From: Caryophanon sp036309765
Lineage (GTDB): Bacteria; Bacillota; Bacilli; Bacillales_A; Planococcaceae
Length of the DNA stretch: 14,687 nucleotides
Assembly: GCA_036309765.1 (NCBI GenBank)
Contig: JAXJTE010000099.1
Span: 1 to 14,687, forward strand
Direction: 5' to 3'
Shown: positions 7,531 through 13,917 of the stretch, piece by piece
How positions within the stretch are numbered: the first letter of the stretch is position 1
Layout of the letters: each line of letters opens with the position of its first letter
Made by a program: the position numbers and the translations under genes
Notes under the pieces: generated by a model
Database searches by the model: none
Seen by the model: only the letters and a program-made list of their open reading frames with translations
What the model was told of the DNA's origin: nothing

Positions 7531-7896
7531 TTATGACATGCTTGCGATCGCGAGTAATACCCAGCCTGCTAAAAAGAATACCCCACCAATTGGCGTAATC
7601 GCACCGAGCTTTTTAATGCCCGTCACATATAATACGTATAAGCTACCCGAGAAAAATACGATGCCTGCGATAAAGCAATATGCCGCCCATGACAGCTGCG
7701 TGCTAGCGCCAAATAATGCGTCGTTACTCAAAATGCCGACTGCTACAAGCGCTAACGAATGATACATATGATACTGTGTCCCTGTTTCCCATGTTTTTTC
7801 GTAGCGTTCCTCTGCGAATTTCCCCTTTAACGCATGTGCTCCGAATGCACCAAGCGCAACTGCAAGAAATCCTAAAATTGCTCCAATTCCAATCAT
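7531..7896 (-). CDS. ywdK: DUF423-family membrane protein YwdK
   Basis: This 121-residue protein matches the usual length of the DUF423/YwdK family. The N terminus IGIGAILGFLAVALGAFGAHALKG is typical of the family, as are the later YHMYHSLALVAVG and the GITPIGG-like block AITPIGGVFFLAGW. Four hydrophobic segments are visible, so it is an inner-membrane protein. Function is unknown. The frame stays open far upstream, but the family start is the ATG at 7896, which has GGAAGGGG about 10 nt upstream. It is divergent from the 80-residue membrane protein at 8081. Confidence 0.92.
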   Translation of the reverse strand: MIGIGAILGFLAVALGAFGAHALKGKFAEERYEKTWETGTQYHMYHSLALVAVGILSNDALFGASTQLSWAAYCFIAGIVFFSGSLYVLYVTGIKKLGAITPIGGVFFLAGWVLLAIASMS

Positions 7897-8042
7897 GCTA
7901 AAAAACCCCTTCCAACTTATTCGTCTCAAGTGTAGCGACAAACGAACGGTCGCACAATAGCTTTTTGCCGCACCGAGCGCTTTTTCGATTATAATAAGTT
8001 GTAAGAAAAAATATTTCCTTACTTTTTTTCGGTAACAACGCA

Positions 8043-8051
8043 TGTTACAAT
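8043..8051 (+). promoter_or_regulatory. Extended -10 promoter for the 80-residue membrane protein
   Basis: TG-T-TACAAT (8043-8051) is an extended -10 element lying 30 bp before the ATG at 8081. Only a T-run occupies the -35 region. Confidence 0.4.
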
Positions 8052-8080
8052 TTGAATAGTCTATTAAGGGAATGAAAAAG

Positions 8081-8323
8081 ATGGTTCGAAACAGTACATT
8101 ATTTTGCTTTATTGTATTTTTAGCTTTCGGTGTCGCAGCGTACATGACGTTTAATGTGCTATTTTTCACATTAGCAATGCTCGCAATCGGCATTATGACG
8201 GCAATTTTCGCTGTCGACGCATTAATGGGAAGTCGCATTTGGGAAGGGCTTATACATACTGGCTTAACGGCGCTCTTTTTAGGATACGGCTTTTTCGGTG
8301 AATATTTATTACAGCTTTTATAA
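8081..8323 (+). CDS. Small membrane protein, unknown function
   Basis: This 80-residue hydrophobic protein has segments at about 7-23, 26-46 and 57-77 (GLIHTGLTALFLGYGFF). The size and helix pattern recall short three-helix families such as DUF3953, but I cannot assign it. The start at 8081 is preferred over an in-frame ATG at 8072 because AAGGGA lies about 9 nt before 8081 and overlaps nearly onto 8072. It is a single gene divergent from ywdK with its own terminator. The homologous hairpins that end both genes suggest the pair has been together for some time (inference). Confidence 0.75.
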   Translation: MVRNSTLFCFIVFLAFGVAAYMTFNVLFFTLAMLAIGIMTAIFAVDALMGSRIWEGLIHTGLTALFLGYGFFGEYLLQLL

Positions 8324-8334
8324 ACGATTTAGGC

Positions 8335-8377
8335 AAACATCATTTGAGACAGCTTCGTTTCAAATGATGTTTTTTTT
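8335..8377 (+). terminator. Terminator of the 80-residue membrane protein gene
   Basis: Arms 8336-8350 and 8357-8371 give a 15-bp stem with one G-U pair and a 6-nt loop, followed by an eight-T run ending at 8377. Confidence 0.9.
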
Positions 8378-8449
8378 ATGAGTTTCGACGTGTCAATCAC
8401 AAACATAATAGTCGCAATTCATTTATTTCTTCAAAAACACTGGTTAATG

Positions 8450-8479
8450 TTGGTGAATTGTTTCACAATGTTTTACAAT
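8450..8479 (+). promoter_or_regulatory. Candidate promoter with overlapping operator-like inverted repeats
   Basis: A weak TTGGTG (8450-8455) and TACAAT (8474-8479) are 18 bp apart, about 40 bp before the GTG start at 8518. Inside the spacer, GTGAA-4-TTCAC (8453-8466) and ATTGT-3-ACAAT (8457-8469) overlap. TTTCACAATG is followed at once by the near-copy TTTTACAATA. A repressor could bind here, but none is identified. Confidence 0.35.
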
Positions 8480-8517
8480 ATAAAGTAACATTTTGGATTT
8501 GAAAGGGGAATTTTAGT

Positions 8518-9861
8518 GTGAATTTGCCACATATGCTCGTTACATGTCAAGCATACGCTGCGATGTGTGAACAACGACGACCATTCATCGATGAGGAAGT
8601 AACGAAACTCCGCCTAGAGCGCTGGACACTCGCACACTGTATGCCATTTTTGTATACAGTATATACACAAAACAAAGCCGATCACCTGTACATTGCCCAG
8701 CACATGCAGCACGACATTGAGCAGCAGCTATTTGCGCAGCTCGACACGCCGTATGATGCACGCGAGGAATGCCATACGCTATTTGACGATTTATTGTATC
8801 CGCATGCTTCAAGCGACGCCATTTCGTTATATAATAGCTTGCCACTACCGCTCTATATCGATATTTTAACGACGCTTCACAACCGCTCACAGCTGCTGCA
8901 TGAGCGCATCGATTACAAAATTGCACTTGGACAAGTTGCCCTAGCGACAGAACGCACAGAACTTGCCCAAAGTCTTTTTGTGTGCGCTTGGCTCGATACG
9001 ACATTTGCACAGCTTCAAGCACAGCAAACACCTGACCGAACGTTCGATTGGATTTTACAGTACAACATGAACGATACGACGTGCCAAAATGAACTGCTGG
9101 CCTCACTTTGCGCGCGCCGTACGTTTGCGACCGACTTTGAGTACGGCTTGCACTTCTTTTTACACGAGCCGCTATCAAACATGACGATCGCCGAGCAATG
9201 CTTATCATTGTTTGCGGTGTATTACGACGACGCTATTCACACGCCGCAGTTTTCACAAATTGAGCAGCGTTTCATTGACTTGCAGCGAAAGCCACATGTC
9301 AAAGCCCAATTTTGTAACATTCAGCAACTGTTAAAGCTTTACAACAATGAACAGTATGAGCTACTACTGCCGCTCTTACAAGAACTCGCAACGCAGCAAC
9401 ATGTCTTTGCACTGTCGATGCTCGGGAAAATGTATCAAAAAGGGCAAGGTGTCACGCCGCATATGTTTACGAGCTATGAATACTTAAAGGACGCGTACTT
9501 GTTAGGCGATGACGATGCAGCGATGCATTTGGCCGATGTTGCCGCTTCGATGCCGCACGCACTACAGCACCAAATCGTTCAAAAAATGCACGCAATCATT
9601 ACCGAAAATACATCGCACGAATCGATTCCGTCTTGCTTAATTTATGGCAAATGGACGCTGCTCCATGGTGCGCCATTTAACCTGGAGCAAGCGACGTTTT
9701 TACTCGAACATGCATTTTTACACGGGCTGCAATTTGAAAAAATGCACGCGGCGTATTTATTGTCTCGCCTATACGTTAAAACGGACGCTACTGCTTCAAA
9801 CGAATGGTATGACATCGCCGAGCAGTACGGGCTGACGCAGTTTAAACATTTGCTGGATTAA
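8518..9861 (+). CDS. Sel1-like repeat protein
   Basis: The protein has 447 residues, is soluble and helical, and has no signal peptide. A clear Sel1-like repeat lies at about 295-340 (ALSMLGKMYQKGQGV, then AYLLGDDDAAMHLADVA). A second, weaker unit lies at about 372-420 (YGKWTLLHGAPFNLEQATFLLEHAFLHGL). Sel1 repeats are alpha-solenoid scaffolds for protein-protein contacts, so an adaptor role is likely. Residues 1-290 match nothing I recognise and are rich in His, Gln and Cys. The start is GTG at 8518 with AAAGGGG 9 nt upstream. It is monocistronic, with its own promoter region and a terminator shared with the zinc-ribbon gene. Confidence 0.8.
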   Translation: MNLPHMLVTCQAYAAMCEQRRPFIDEEVTKLRLERWTLAHCMPFLYTVYTQNKADHLYIAQHMQHDIEQQLFAQLDTPYDAREECHTLFDDLLYPHASSDAISLYNSLPLPLYIDILTTLHNRSQLLHERIDYKIALGQVALATERTELAQSLFVCAWLDTTFAQLQAQQTPDRTFDWILQYNMNDTTCQNELLASLCARRTFATDFEYGLHFFLHEPLSNMTIAEQCLSLFAVYYDDAIHTPQFSQIEQRFIDLQRKPHVKAQFCNIQQLLKLYNNEQYELLLPLLQELATQQHVFALSMLGKMYQKGQGVTPHMFTSYEYLKDAYLLGDDDAAMHLADVAASMPHALQHQIVQKMHAIITENTSHESIPSCLIYGKWTLLHGAPFNLEQATFLLEHAFLHGLQFEKMHAAYLLSRLYVKTDATASNEWYDIAEQYGLTQFKHLLD

Positions 9862-9866
9862 CGACG

Positions 9867-9907
9867 AAAGGAGCTGTTCGAAATTCACTTCGAACAACTC
9901 CTTTTTT
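9867..9907. terminator. Bidirectional terminator between Sel1 and zinc-ribbon genes
   Basis: Arms 9867-9882 and 9889-9904 form a 16-bp stem with a 6-nt loop and T-runs. The single imperfect pair is C-A on plus and G-U on minus. Confidence 0.88.
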
Positions 9908-9916
9908 CATTCTATA

Positions 9917-10126
9917 TTAGCGAGATGCTTTTGGTGGTTGACACACTTCACATTTACGCTGATGATTTTCTTTAAACTTCTTCCACGGCTTTTCAAACGT
10001 CTTGCCACAAGCGCATTTAAATTCAAGCTTTTGTGAGAAGCCACTGTATTCTTTCGTCAATAATTCACTGTCTGAATTTTTTTCGACGAATTCTTTAATT
10101 TCCTTTAACGTCCATCGTTTACCCAT
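9917..10126 (-). CDS. Small zinc-ribbon protein
   Basis: The protein has 69 residues. The N-terminal half is a charged helix-strand segment (WTLKEIKEFVEKNSD, LLTKEYSGFSQKL). The C-terminal half holds a four-cysteine site: CACG, then an 18-residue basic stretch with FEKPWKKF, then CEVC. This arrangement of C-x-C-G, an aromatic W-x-x-F and R-x-C-x-x-C resembles the zinc-binding repeats appended to homing endonucleases and phage-like nucleases. Here it stands alone without a catalytic domain. Nucleic-acid binding is a reasonable inference, not shown. The start at 10126 has GGAGG about 8 nt upstream. A longer start at 10147 would coincide with the predicted transcript start and is rejected. Confidence 0.85.
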   Translation of the reverse strand: MGKRWTLKEIKEFVEKNSDSELLTKEYSGFSQKLEFKCACGKTFEKPWKKFKENHQRKCEVCQPPKASR

Positions 10127-10155
10127 CGTTACACCTCCGTTATACATAAGAATCC

Positions 10156-10164
10156 ATTATAGCA
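10156..10164 (-). promoter_or_regulatory. Extended -10 promoter for the zinc-ribbon gene
   Basis: TG-C-TATAAT on the minus strand (10156-10164), with no clear -35. It places the transcript start near 10149, about 23 nt before the ATG. Confidence 0.45.
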
Positions 10165-10184
10165 CGCAAATGAAGTGTTGACGA

Positions 10185-10709
10185 TTATTTTATTGCGTCA
10201 AGCATCGGCTGGAGGAGCGCAGCAGTTTCGGCGGCGGCTTGCTCTACTGTTTCACGATTCGTCTGCTGCCACTGTGAAAATGCTCCGTAAATCGCCCAGC
10301 TAATCATTTGTCGCTCACGCTCGCTGCTTGCTGGCAAAACACGTGCGAGCAATGCTTTCGTTTCATTTTTAGCGACTTCTTCAATCATGCTCGCAAACGA
10401 ATCGTAGCCTTTTCGACAGCCGCTATGCATCGCGTCATGCACGTTCGCAATGCCTGTAAACAGCTCCTTTATTAGCTGCTCCCCTACTGTCTCGCTCGTC
10501 GCCTCGGCAAGCTGCTCCTCAATTAACTGCTGTAGCACCGTGTCGAGCAGCTCGTATTTATCGACAAAATGCGCATAAAACGTCGCGCGGTTAATGTGTG
10601 CTGTTTCGGTAATCATCTTCACTGAAATGTGTGAAAAATCGGTCGTGCGAATTAATGTATTAAAGCTATCAACAATGAGCTGTCTCGTTCGAATTGTACG
10701 CGGATCCAT
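10185..10709 (-). CDS. TetR/AcrR-family transcriptional regulator
   Basis: The protein has 174 residues. The N-terminal DNA-binding domain spans residues 5-55, with a helix-turn-helix at about 28-50 (ISVKMITETAHINRATFYAHF) followed by DKYELL, all typical of TetR. The remaining 120 residues form the helical ligand and dimer domain, which gives no clue to the ligand. The start at 10709 has AGAGGAGGTG about 7 nt upstream; the open frame extends 11 codons further, across the promoter. It is divergent from the pirin gene with promoters only about 18 bp apart, so it may repress itself and pirin (inference). No terminator follows it, so transcription probably continues into the zinc-ribbon gene. Confidence 0.93.
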   Translation of the reverse strand: MDPRTIRTRQLIVDSFNTLIRTTDFSHISVKMITETAHINRATFYAHFVDKYELLDTVLQQLIEEQLAEATSETVGEQLIKELFTGIANVHDAMHSGCRKGYDSFASMIEEVAKNETKALLARVLPASSERERQMISWAIYGAFSQWQQTNRETVEQAAAETAALLQPMLDAIK

Positions 10710-10733
10710 TTGCCGCACCTCCTCTTTACAACG

Positions 10734-10762
10734 ATTATACAAAACTGTCGTCTAAGCAACAA
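10734..10762 (-). promoter_or_regulatory. Sigma-A promoter of the tetR gene
   Basis: On the minus strand TTGTTG (10757-10762) and a perfect TATAAT (10734-10739) are 17 bp apart. Confidence 0.6.
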
Positions 10763-10779
10763 AGCGCACACTCTGTCCA

Positions 10780-10808
10780 TTGTTTACCAATTTCTTTCGT
10801 TCTATACT
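10780..10808 (+). promoter_or_regulatory. Sigma-A promoter of the pirin gene
   Basis: TTGTTT (10780-10785) and TATACT (10803-10808) are 17 bp apart, giving a leader of about 20 nt to the ATG at 10836. It sits back to back with the tetR promoter. Confidence 0.55.
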
Positions 10809-10835
10809 AAAGTCAACAACAAACGAGGAGTGACG

Positions 10836-11651
10836 ATGATGAAAATAAAACAAATTCCACTACAAGCAGGCGACGGTCGCCATTTACATTATGCATTACA
10901 AACACATGATTTATACGACAACGATCCGTTCATCATTTTAGCTGACGACCGCTTCGCTCATAACACATTTGCCGATCACCCACATAAAGGCATTCAAACG
11001 GTAACGTACGTGCTTGACGGCAATTTAACGCATTATGATTCGAAAACAGGTGGCGGCGGTCGCTTACATGCAGGTGACTTCCAAATTATGACGGCAGGGC
11101 GCGGCATTATTCATAATGAAAATCCAGACGCTGGTGAGGACGTGCGCGTACTACAGCTATGGGTGAACTTATCAAGCGAGCATAAAAAAGTAGACGGTCA
11201 TTATGAGGACTTACCGAAAGCGAGCATTCCACGTGTGACGCTAGAAAACGGGCATATCGACGTATTAGCAGGCACAATTGACGGCGTATCCTCACCGCTC
11301 ACACTGCTTACACCGTTCTTTTACGGCAATGTCGAGCTACAAGCAAATGCGGCTCATACATTCACCATTCCTGCGTCGTATAATTCATACATGTACGTGT
11401 TAGACGGCGCGTTCACAATTGACGGTGAAACAGCGCGTGCGTACGACTTCATTCAGCTTGACCGAAGCGACGCCGAGCAGCACGTAACGATTCAGGCAAC
11501 ATCTAATACGCGCTTCGTCATCTTTAGCGGCGAGCCAATCAAAGAGCCCATTGTGGCACAAGGTCCGTTCGTGATGAACACAGCAGAGGAAATTCAGCAA
11601 GCGTTTCGCAGCTATCGTGACGGCTCATTTTTAGACGGAAAATCGTATTAA
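10836..11651 (+). CDS. Pirin family protein
   Basis: This 271-residue bicupin has the four metal ligands of pirins: H48 and H50 in HPHKGIQTVTYVLDG, and H93 and E95 in GRGIIHNEN. Their spacing matches human pirin (H56, H58, H101, E103). The GxMxTAG-like block QIMTAGRGIIH is present. The C-terminal cupin carries the pirin signature SGEPIKEPIVAQGPFVMN (231-248) and the tail EIQQAFRSYRDGSF. Pirins are non-haem iron proteins; some bacterial members have quercetin 2,3-dioxygenase activity and others act through protein contacts. The substrate is not predictable here. AGGAG lies 5 nt before the ATG at 10836; a second ATG at 10839 has better spacing and may be the true start. It is divergent from tetR. 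Confidence 0.95.
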   Translation: MMKIKQIPLQAGDGRHLHYALQTHDLYDNDPFIILADDRFAHNTFADHPHKGIQTVTYVLDGNLTHYDSKTGGGGRLHAGDFQIMTAGRGIIHNENPDAGEDVRVLQLWVNLSSEHKKVDGHYEDLPKASIPRVTLENGHIDVLAGTIDGVSSPLTLLTPFFYGNVELQANAAHTFTIPASYNSYMYVLDGAFTIDGETARAYDFIQLDRSDAEQHVTIQATSNTRFVIFSGEPIKEPIVAQGPFVMNTAEEIQQAFRSYRDGSFLDGKSY

Positions 11652-11687
11652 AATACGTAAAATATAACAACGCAGCTAACATAACTA

Positions 11688-11696
11688 TGGTATAAT
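11688..11696 (+). promoter_or_regulatory. Extended -10 promoter ahead of the CDF transporter
   Basis: TG-G-TATAAT (11688-11696) is a strong extended -10 element. The -35 region is poor. Transcription would start near 11703, just before the hairpin at 11710-11748. Confidence 0.45.
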
Positions 11697-11709
11697 GAAT
11701 ATTCATATG

Positions 11710-11755
11710 AAGAGGTTGTTCGCAAAATGATATTGCGAACAACCTCTTTCGTGTT
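11710..11755 (+). terminator. Perfect 16-bp hairpin in the CDF leader (pirin terminator or attenuator)
   Basis: Arms 11710-11725 and 11733-11748 pair perfectly over 16 bp around a 7-nt loop, followed by a broken T-rich tail (TTTCGTGTTTT). It lies after pirin, but also between a good extended -10 and the CDF start codon. It may simply end the pirin transcript, or it may attenuate CDF expression. Confidence 0.65.
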
Positions 11756-11783
11756 TTCAGAAGAGTTGCAAGGGGGAAACATT

Positions 11784-12689
11784 GTGGACACATATACAAA
11801 TTTACGTGCTGGTGAAAAAGGTGCGTACTTGTCAATTGTTGCGTACATTTTTTTAAGCACATTAAAGCTTGCGTTTGGCTATATCGGTGACTCGCAGGCG
11901 CTACGTGCAGACGGACTAAACAACTTAACGGACATTATCGCCTCGATTGCGGTACTTGTCGGACTGCGTATTTCGCAGCGACCGCCAGATGATGACCACC
12001 AATACGGACATTTACGCGCAGAAACGATTGCGTCACTGATCGCCTCATTCGTTATGATTTACGTTGGCATTGAAGTATTAACGACCGCTGTGCGTAGCCT
12101 ATTTGAAACAAATCACGGCAATCCGGATACGTTAACGATTTGGGTATCATTATTTAGTGCGGTTGTGATGTATGCGGTGTATCGCTACAATTTACAGCTA
12201 GCCGAAAGAATTAAAAGCACAGCCGTAAAAGCAGCGGCGTACGACAACCGCTCCGATGCCCTCGTCAGCATCGCAACCGCTATCGGTATTACAGCGGCCA
12301 TCGTCGGCTTACCGATTATCGATACAATTACGGCGTTCATCGTCGGCATTATCATTTTAAAAACGGCGTATGACATTTTAAAAGAAGCGATTCATTTACT
12401 AACGGACGGCTTTGACCACGACATTTTAGAGCGCGTGAAAATCGAAGCAGCTCACATTCCGCAAGTGCGAGAAGTGCGTGACGTGCGCGGTCGCCAACAC
12501 GGAAGCTTAATGCTGCTTGACGTGACGGTCGCCGTTAATCCGAACTTAAACGTGCGCCGCTCCCACGAAATTACCGAGGAAATCGAGGCGTACATTCGCA
12601 CAATTGATCCAAATGCATTGGCGTTTGTGCATATCGAACCGTATGACCCGAAGGAAATTATTATTTGCGAAGACGATTATCATTTTTAA
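11784..12689 (+). CDS. Cation diffusion facilitator transporter (manganese exporter MneS-like)
   Basis: This 301-residue CDF protein has six membrane segments between about 15 and 210 and a cytoplasmic metal-binding domain at 215-288. Family marks are ADGLNNLTD in TM2 (N46-x3-D50), HQYGHLRAET before TM3 (72-81), AAYDNRSDAL in TM5 (D154-x3-D158), LTDGFD and VHIEPYD. CDF proteins export divalent metals in exchange for protons. The N/D plus D/D transport site and the strong likeness to B. subtilis MneS (YeaB) point to Mn2+ rather than Zn2+, whose site normally holds His (inference). The start is GTG at 11784 with GGGGG 7 nt upstream. The frame stays open to an ATG at 11727, but that ATG lies within the leader hairpin. 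It is monocistronic, or weakly co-transcribed with pirin. Confidence 0.93.
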   Translation: MDTYTNLRAGEKGAYLSIVAYIFLSTLKLAFGYIGDSQALRADGLNNLTDIIASIAVLVGLRISQRPPDDDHQYGHLRAETIASLIASFVMIYVGIEVLTTAVRSLFETNHGNPDTLTIWVSLFSAVVMYAVYRYNLQLAERIKSTAVKAAAYDNRSDALVSIATAIGITAAIVGLPIIDTITAFIVGIIILKTAYDILKEAIHLLTDGFDHDILERVKIEAAHIPQVREVRDVRGRQHGSLMLLDVTVAVNPNLNVRRSHEITEEIEAYIRTIDPNALAFVHIEPYDPKEIIICEDDYHF

Positions 12690-12694
12690 ACAGC

Positions 12695-12734
12695 AAAAGG
12701 CTTGCTCGAACAATTTTGTTCCAGCAAGCCTTTT
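12695..12734. terminator. Bidirectional terminator between CDF and ASCH genes
   Basis: Arms 12695-12706 and 12723-12734 pair perfectly (12 bp). Inner GAAC/GTTC extends the stem past one mismatch. There are T-runs on both strands. Confidence 0.85.
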
Positions 12735-12738
12735 GTCG

Positions 12739-12993
12739 TTATTTTACACGTTTAAAGCGCTCACATACGAGCAACATATCGTCTGAAAATGCTTCTCCGT
12801 GTTGCGGCAGTGGATCGCCTAATTTATCGTACAGCACTTGCGCTGAGCATGTTGCCGTTTTCGTACCATTAACGACGTAGCTGCCTAATTCATCGGCAAG
12901 CTCCTTCGTATGCGCAAACGAAAATGCTTCATATAGCTCTGCGTTTGGGTACTGCTGTAAAAATTGAGCCCAGTACTGTGTTGCTTCGTTCAT
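12739..12993 (-). CDS. ASCH-domain protein with large internal in-frame deletion
   Basis: The protein has 84 residues. Residues 1-66 match the first half of DUF984/ASCH proteins, including the signature NGTKTATCSA (42-51) and GDPLPQHGE (59-67). The sequence then jumps directly to the usual extreme C terminus, FSDDMLLVCERFKRV (69-83). Full-length relatives are about 140-150 residues, so about 60 central residues, including core beta strands and the EGEGD-like loop, are missing without a frame break. ASCH proteins bind RNA or nucleosides, and some hydrolyse N4-acetylcytidine. This one may be inactive. Translation signals are intact: AGGAGG lies 7 nt before the ATG, which overlaps the upstream phosphatase stop as ATGA, so the two are translationally coupled. 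It may be a decaying gene or a real short form. Confidence 0.78.
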   Translation of the reverse strand: MNEATQYWAQFLQQYPNAELYEAFSFAHTKELADELGSYVVNGTKTATCSAQVLYDKLGDPLPQHGEAFSDDMLLVCERFKRVK

Positions 12994-13730
12994 TGCTTTG
13001 CCTCCTGTATAATGCCTACGATGCGCCCGTCTTTTTTAATGCGTAGCCCGTTTAATTGCCCGCCGAATACACAGCCACCATCAATGCCGATGTATTTGCC
13101 ATCGTTTGAAATCCAAATGCCGTGGTGCTCCTCGTGATTTCCATGCTTCTCTTCCTCATTTCGAATGCGAGCGGTCGGCGTATGCCCGAAAACATTGCGC
13201 AGCCCCGAGCCATTTTCCTTACCGTAGTGCTGGCGAATCCATAAAAAATGCTCCTCGGTGCTTTCTTGCCACGTCGTATATTTTGACTGGAAGCCTGCAT
13301 GTGTAAACAGCACTTTGCCCCATTCGTAATAGAGCGGCAAGCTTTGCAAAAACGCAAGCTCTTTACTATAATGCGTCGCCATGTAGTTTGCTTGCTCCTC
13401 GCGACTAAGATGTGGCACTTGCTCGCCGATAAACGATGCGAGCGTTTGCTGACCGCCGTTACGCAAAAAACGCTCTGCTAACGTGCCACGTGGATTTCCC
13501 ACAAATTCTCCGAGCATCGCATCATGATTCCCCTTTAACACGATGACTTGCTCTTTATATGTATGACAAAGTTGTTGTATATGTGCCATGACCTCTTTTG
13601 ATTTCGTACCGCGGTCAATGTAATCCCCCATTAAAATTAATTGCTCATTCTCTGCGTCCCAATGCTTCAGTAGCGCAACAAACTCATCGTAACACCCATG
13701 AATATCACTTACACAAAATGCTTGATTCAT
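12990..13730 (-). CDS. PPP-type metallophosphoesterase (serine/threonine phosphatase / diadenosine tetraphosphatase-like)
   Basis: This 246-residue protein carries all phosphoesterase motifs of the lambda-phosphatase/PrpE/ApaH group. They are D9-x-H11-G in SDIHGCYDE, G35-D-x-x-D39-R-G, G67-N-H69-D, H144 in FTHAG, and FGHTP with H183. It ends IGIDGGCVFGGQLNGL, the usual closing strand. These residues hold two metal ions that activate water. The group includes protein phosphatases and Ap4A hydrolases, and the sequence alone does not separate them. It is cytoplasmic. GGGAG lies 8 nt before the ATG. It is the first gene of a two-gene unit, overlapping the ASCH gene by 4 nt. Confidence 0.92.
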   Translation of the reverse strand: MNQAFCVSDIHGCYDEFVALLKHWDAENEQLILMGDYIDRGTKSKEVMAHIQQLCHTYKEQVIVLKGNHDAMLGEFVGNPRGTLAERFLRNGGQQTLASFIGEQVPHLSREEQANYMATHYSKELAFLQSLPLYYEWGKVLFTHAGFQSKYTTWQESTEEHFLWIRQHYGKENGSGLRNVFGHTPTARIRNEEEKHGNHEEHHGIWISNDGKYIGIDGGCVFGGQLNGLRIKKDGRIVGIIQEAKQ

Positions 13731-13874
13731 ACAAACTGCTCCCTTCCATCCAATACGACGATGTACTCGCGTTATTTTCCCTTTGTACTACTAGTTTATC
13801 ACATGTTATAGCTGTTGTTACAGTACGATATTTTTTTCTTTTCAAAATGCCTCTTTAAGCTGTTATATAACAAA

Positions 13875-13917
13875 GAAAAAGTGCAACGATGTAAACGCGT
13901 CGTTGCACTACTTTTTT
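13875..13917. terminator. Terminator of the universal stress protein gene (bidirectional)
   Basis: Arms 13880-13889 and 13900-13909 pair perfectly over 10 bp around a 10-nt loop. T-runs lie on both sides. On the minus strand the hairpin is followed by five T's. Confidence 0.85.

Noticed and set aside
7897..8238. N-terminal extension of the YwdK frame by 114 codons
   Set aside because: The family starts at the ATG at 7896. The extension runs antisense through the divergent 80-residue gene and its promoter.
8585..9208. Long antisense open frame of about 207 codons inside the Sel1 gene
   Set aside because: No ribosome site, Cys/Arg/Ser-rich composition typical of a shadow frame, and the plus-strand gene has clear start signals and Sel1 repeats.
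10710..10835. Extension of the pirin frame upstream of 10836
   Set aside because: It would cover both divergent promoters. The strong ribosome site at 10826-10830 and the pirin family start lie downstream.
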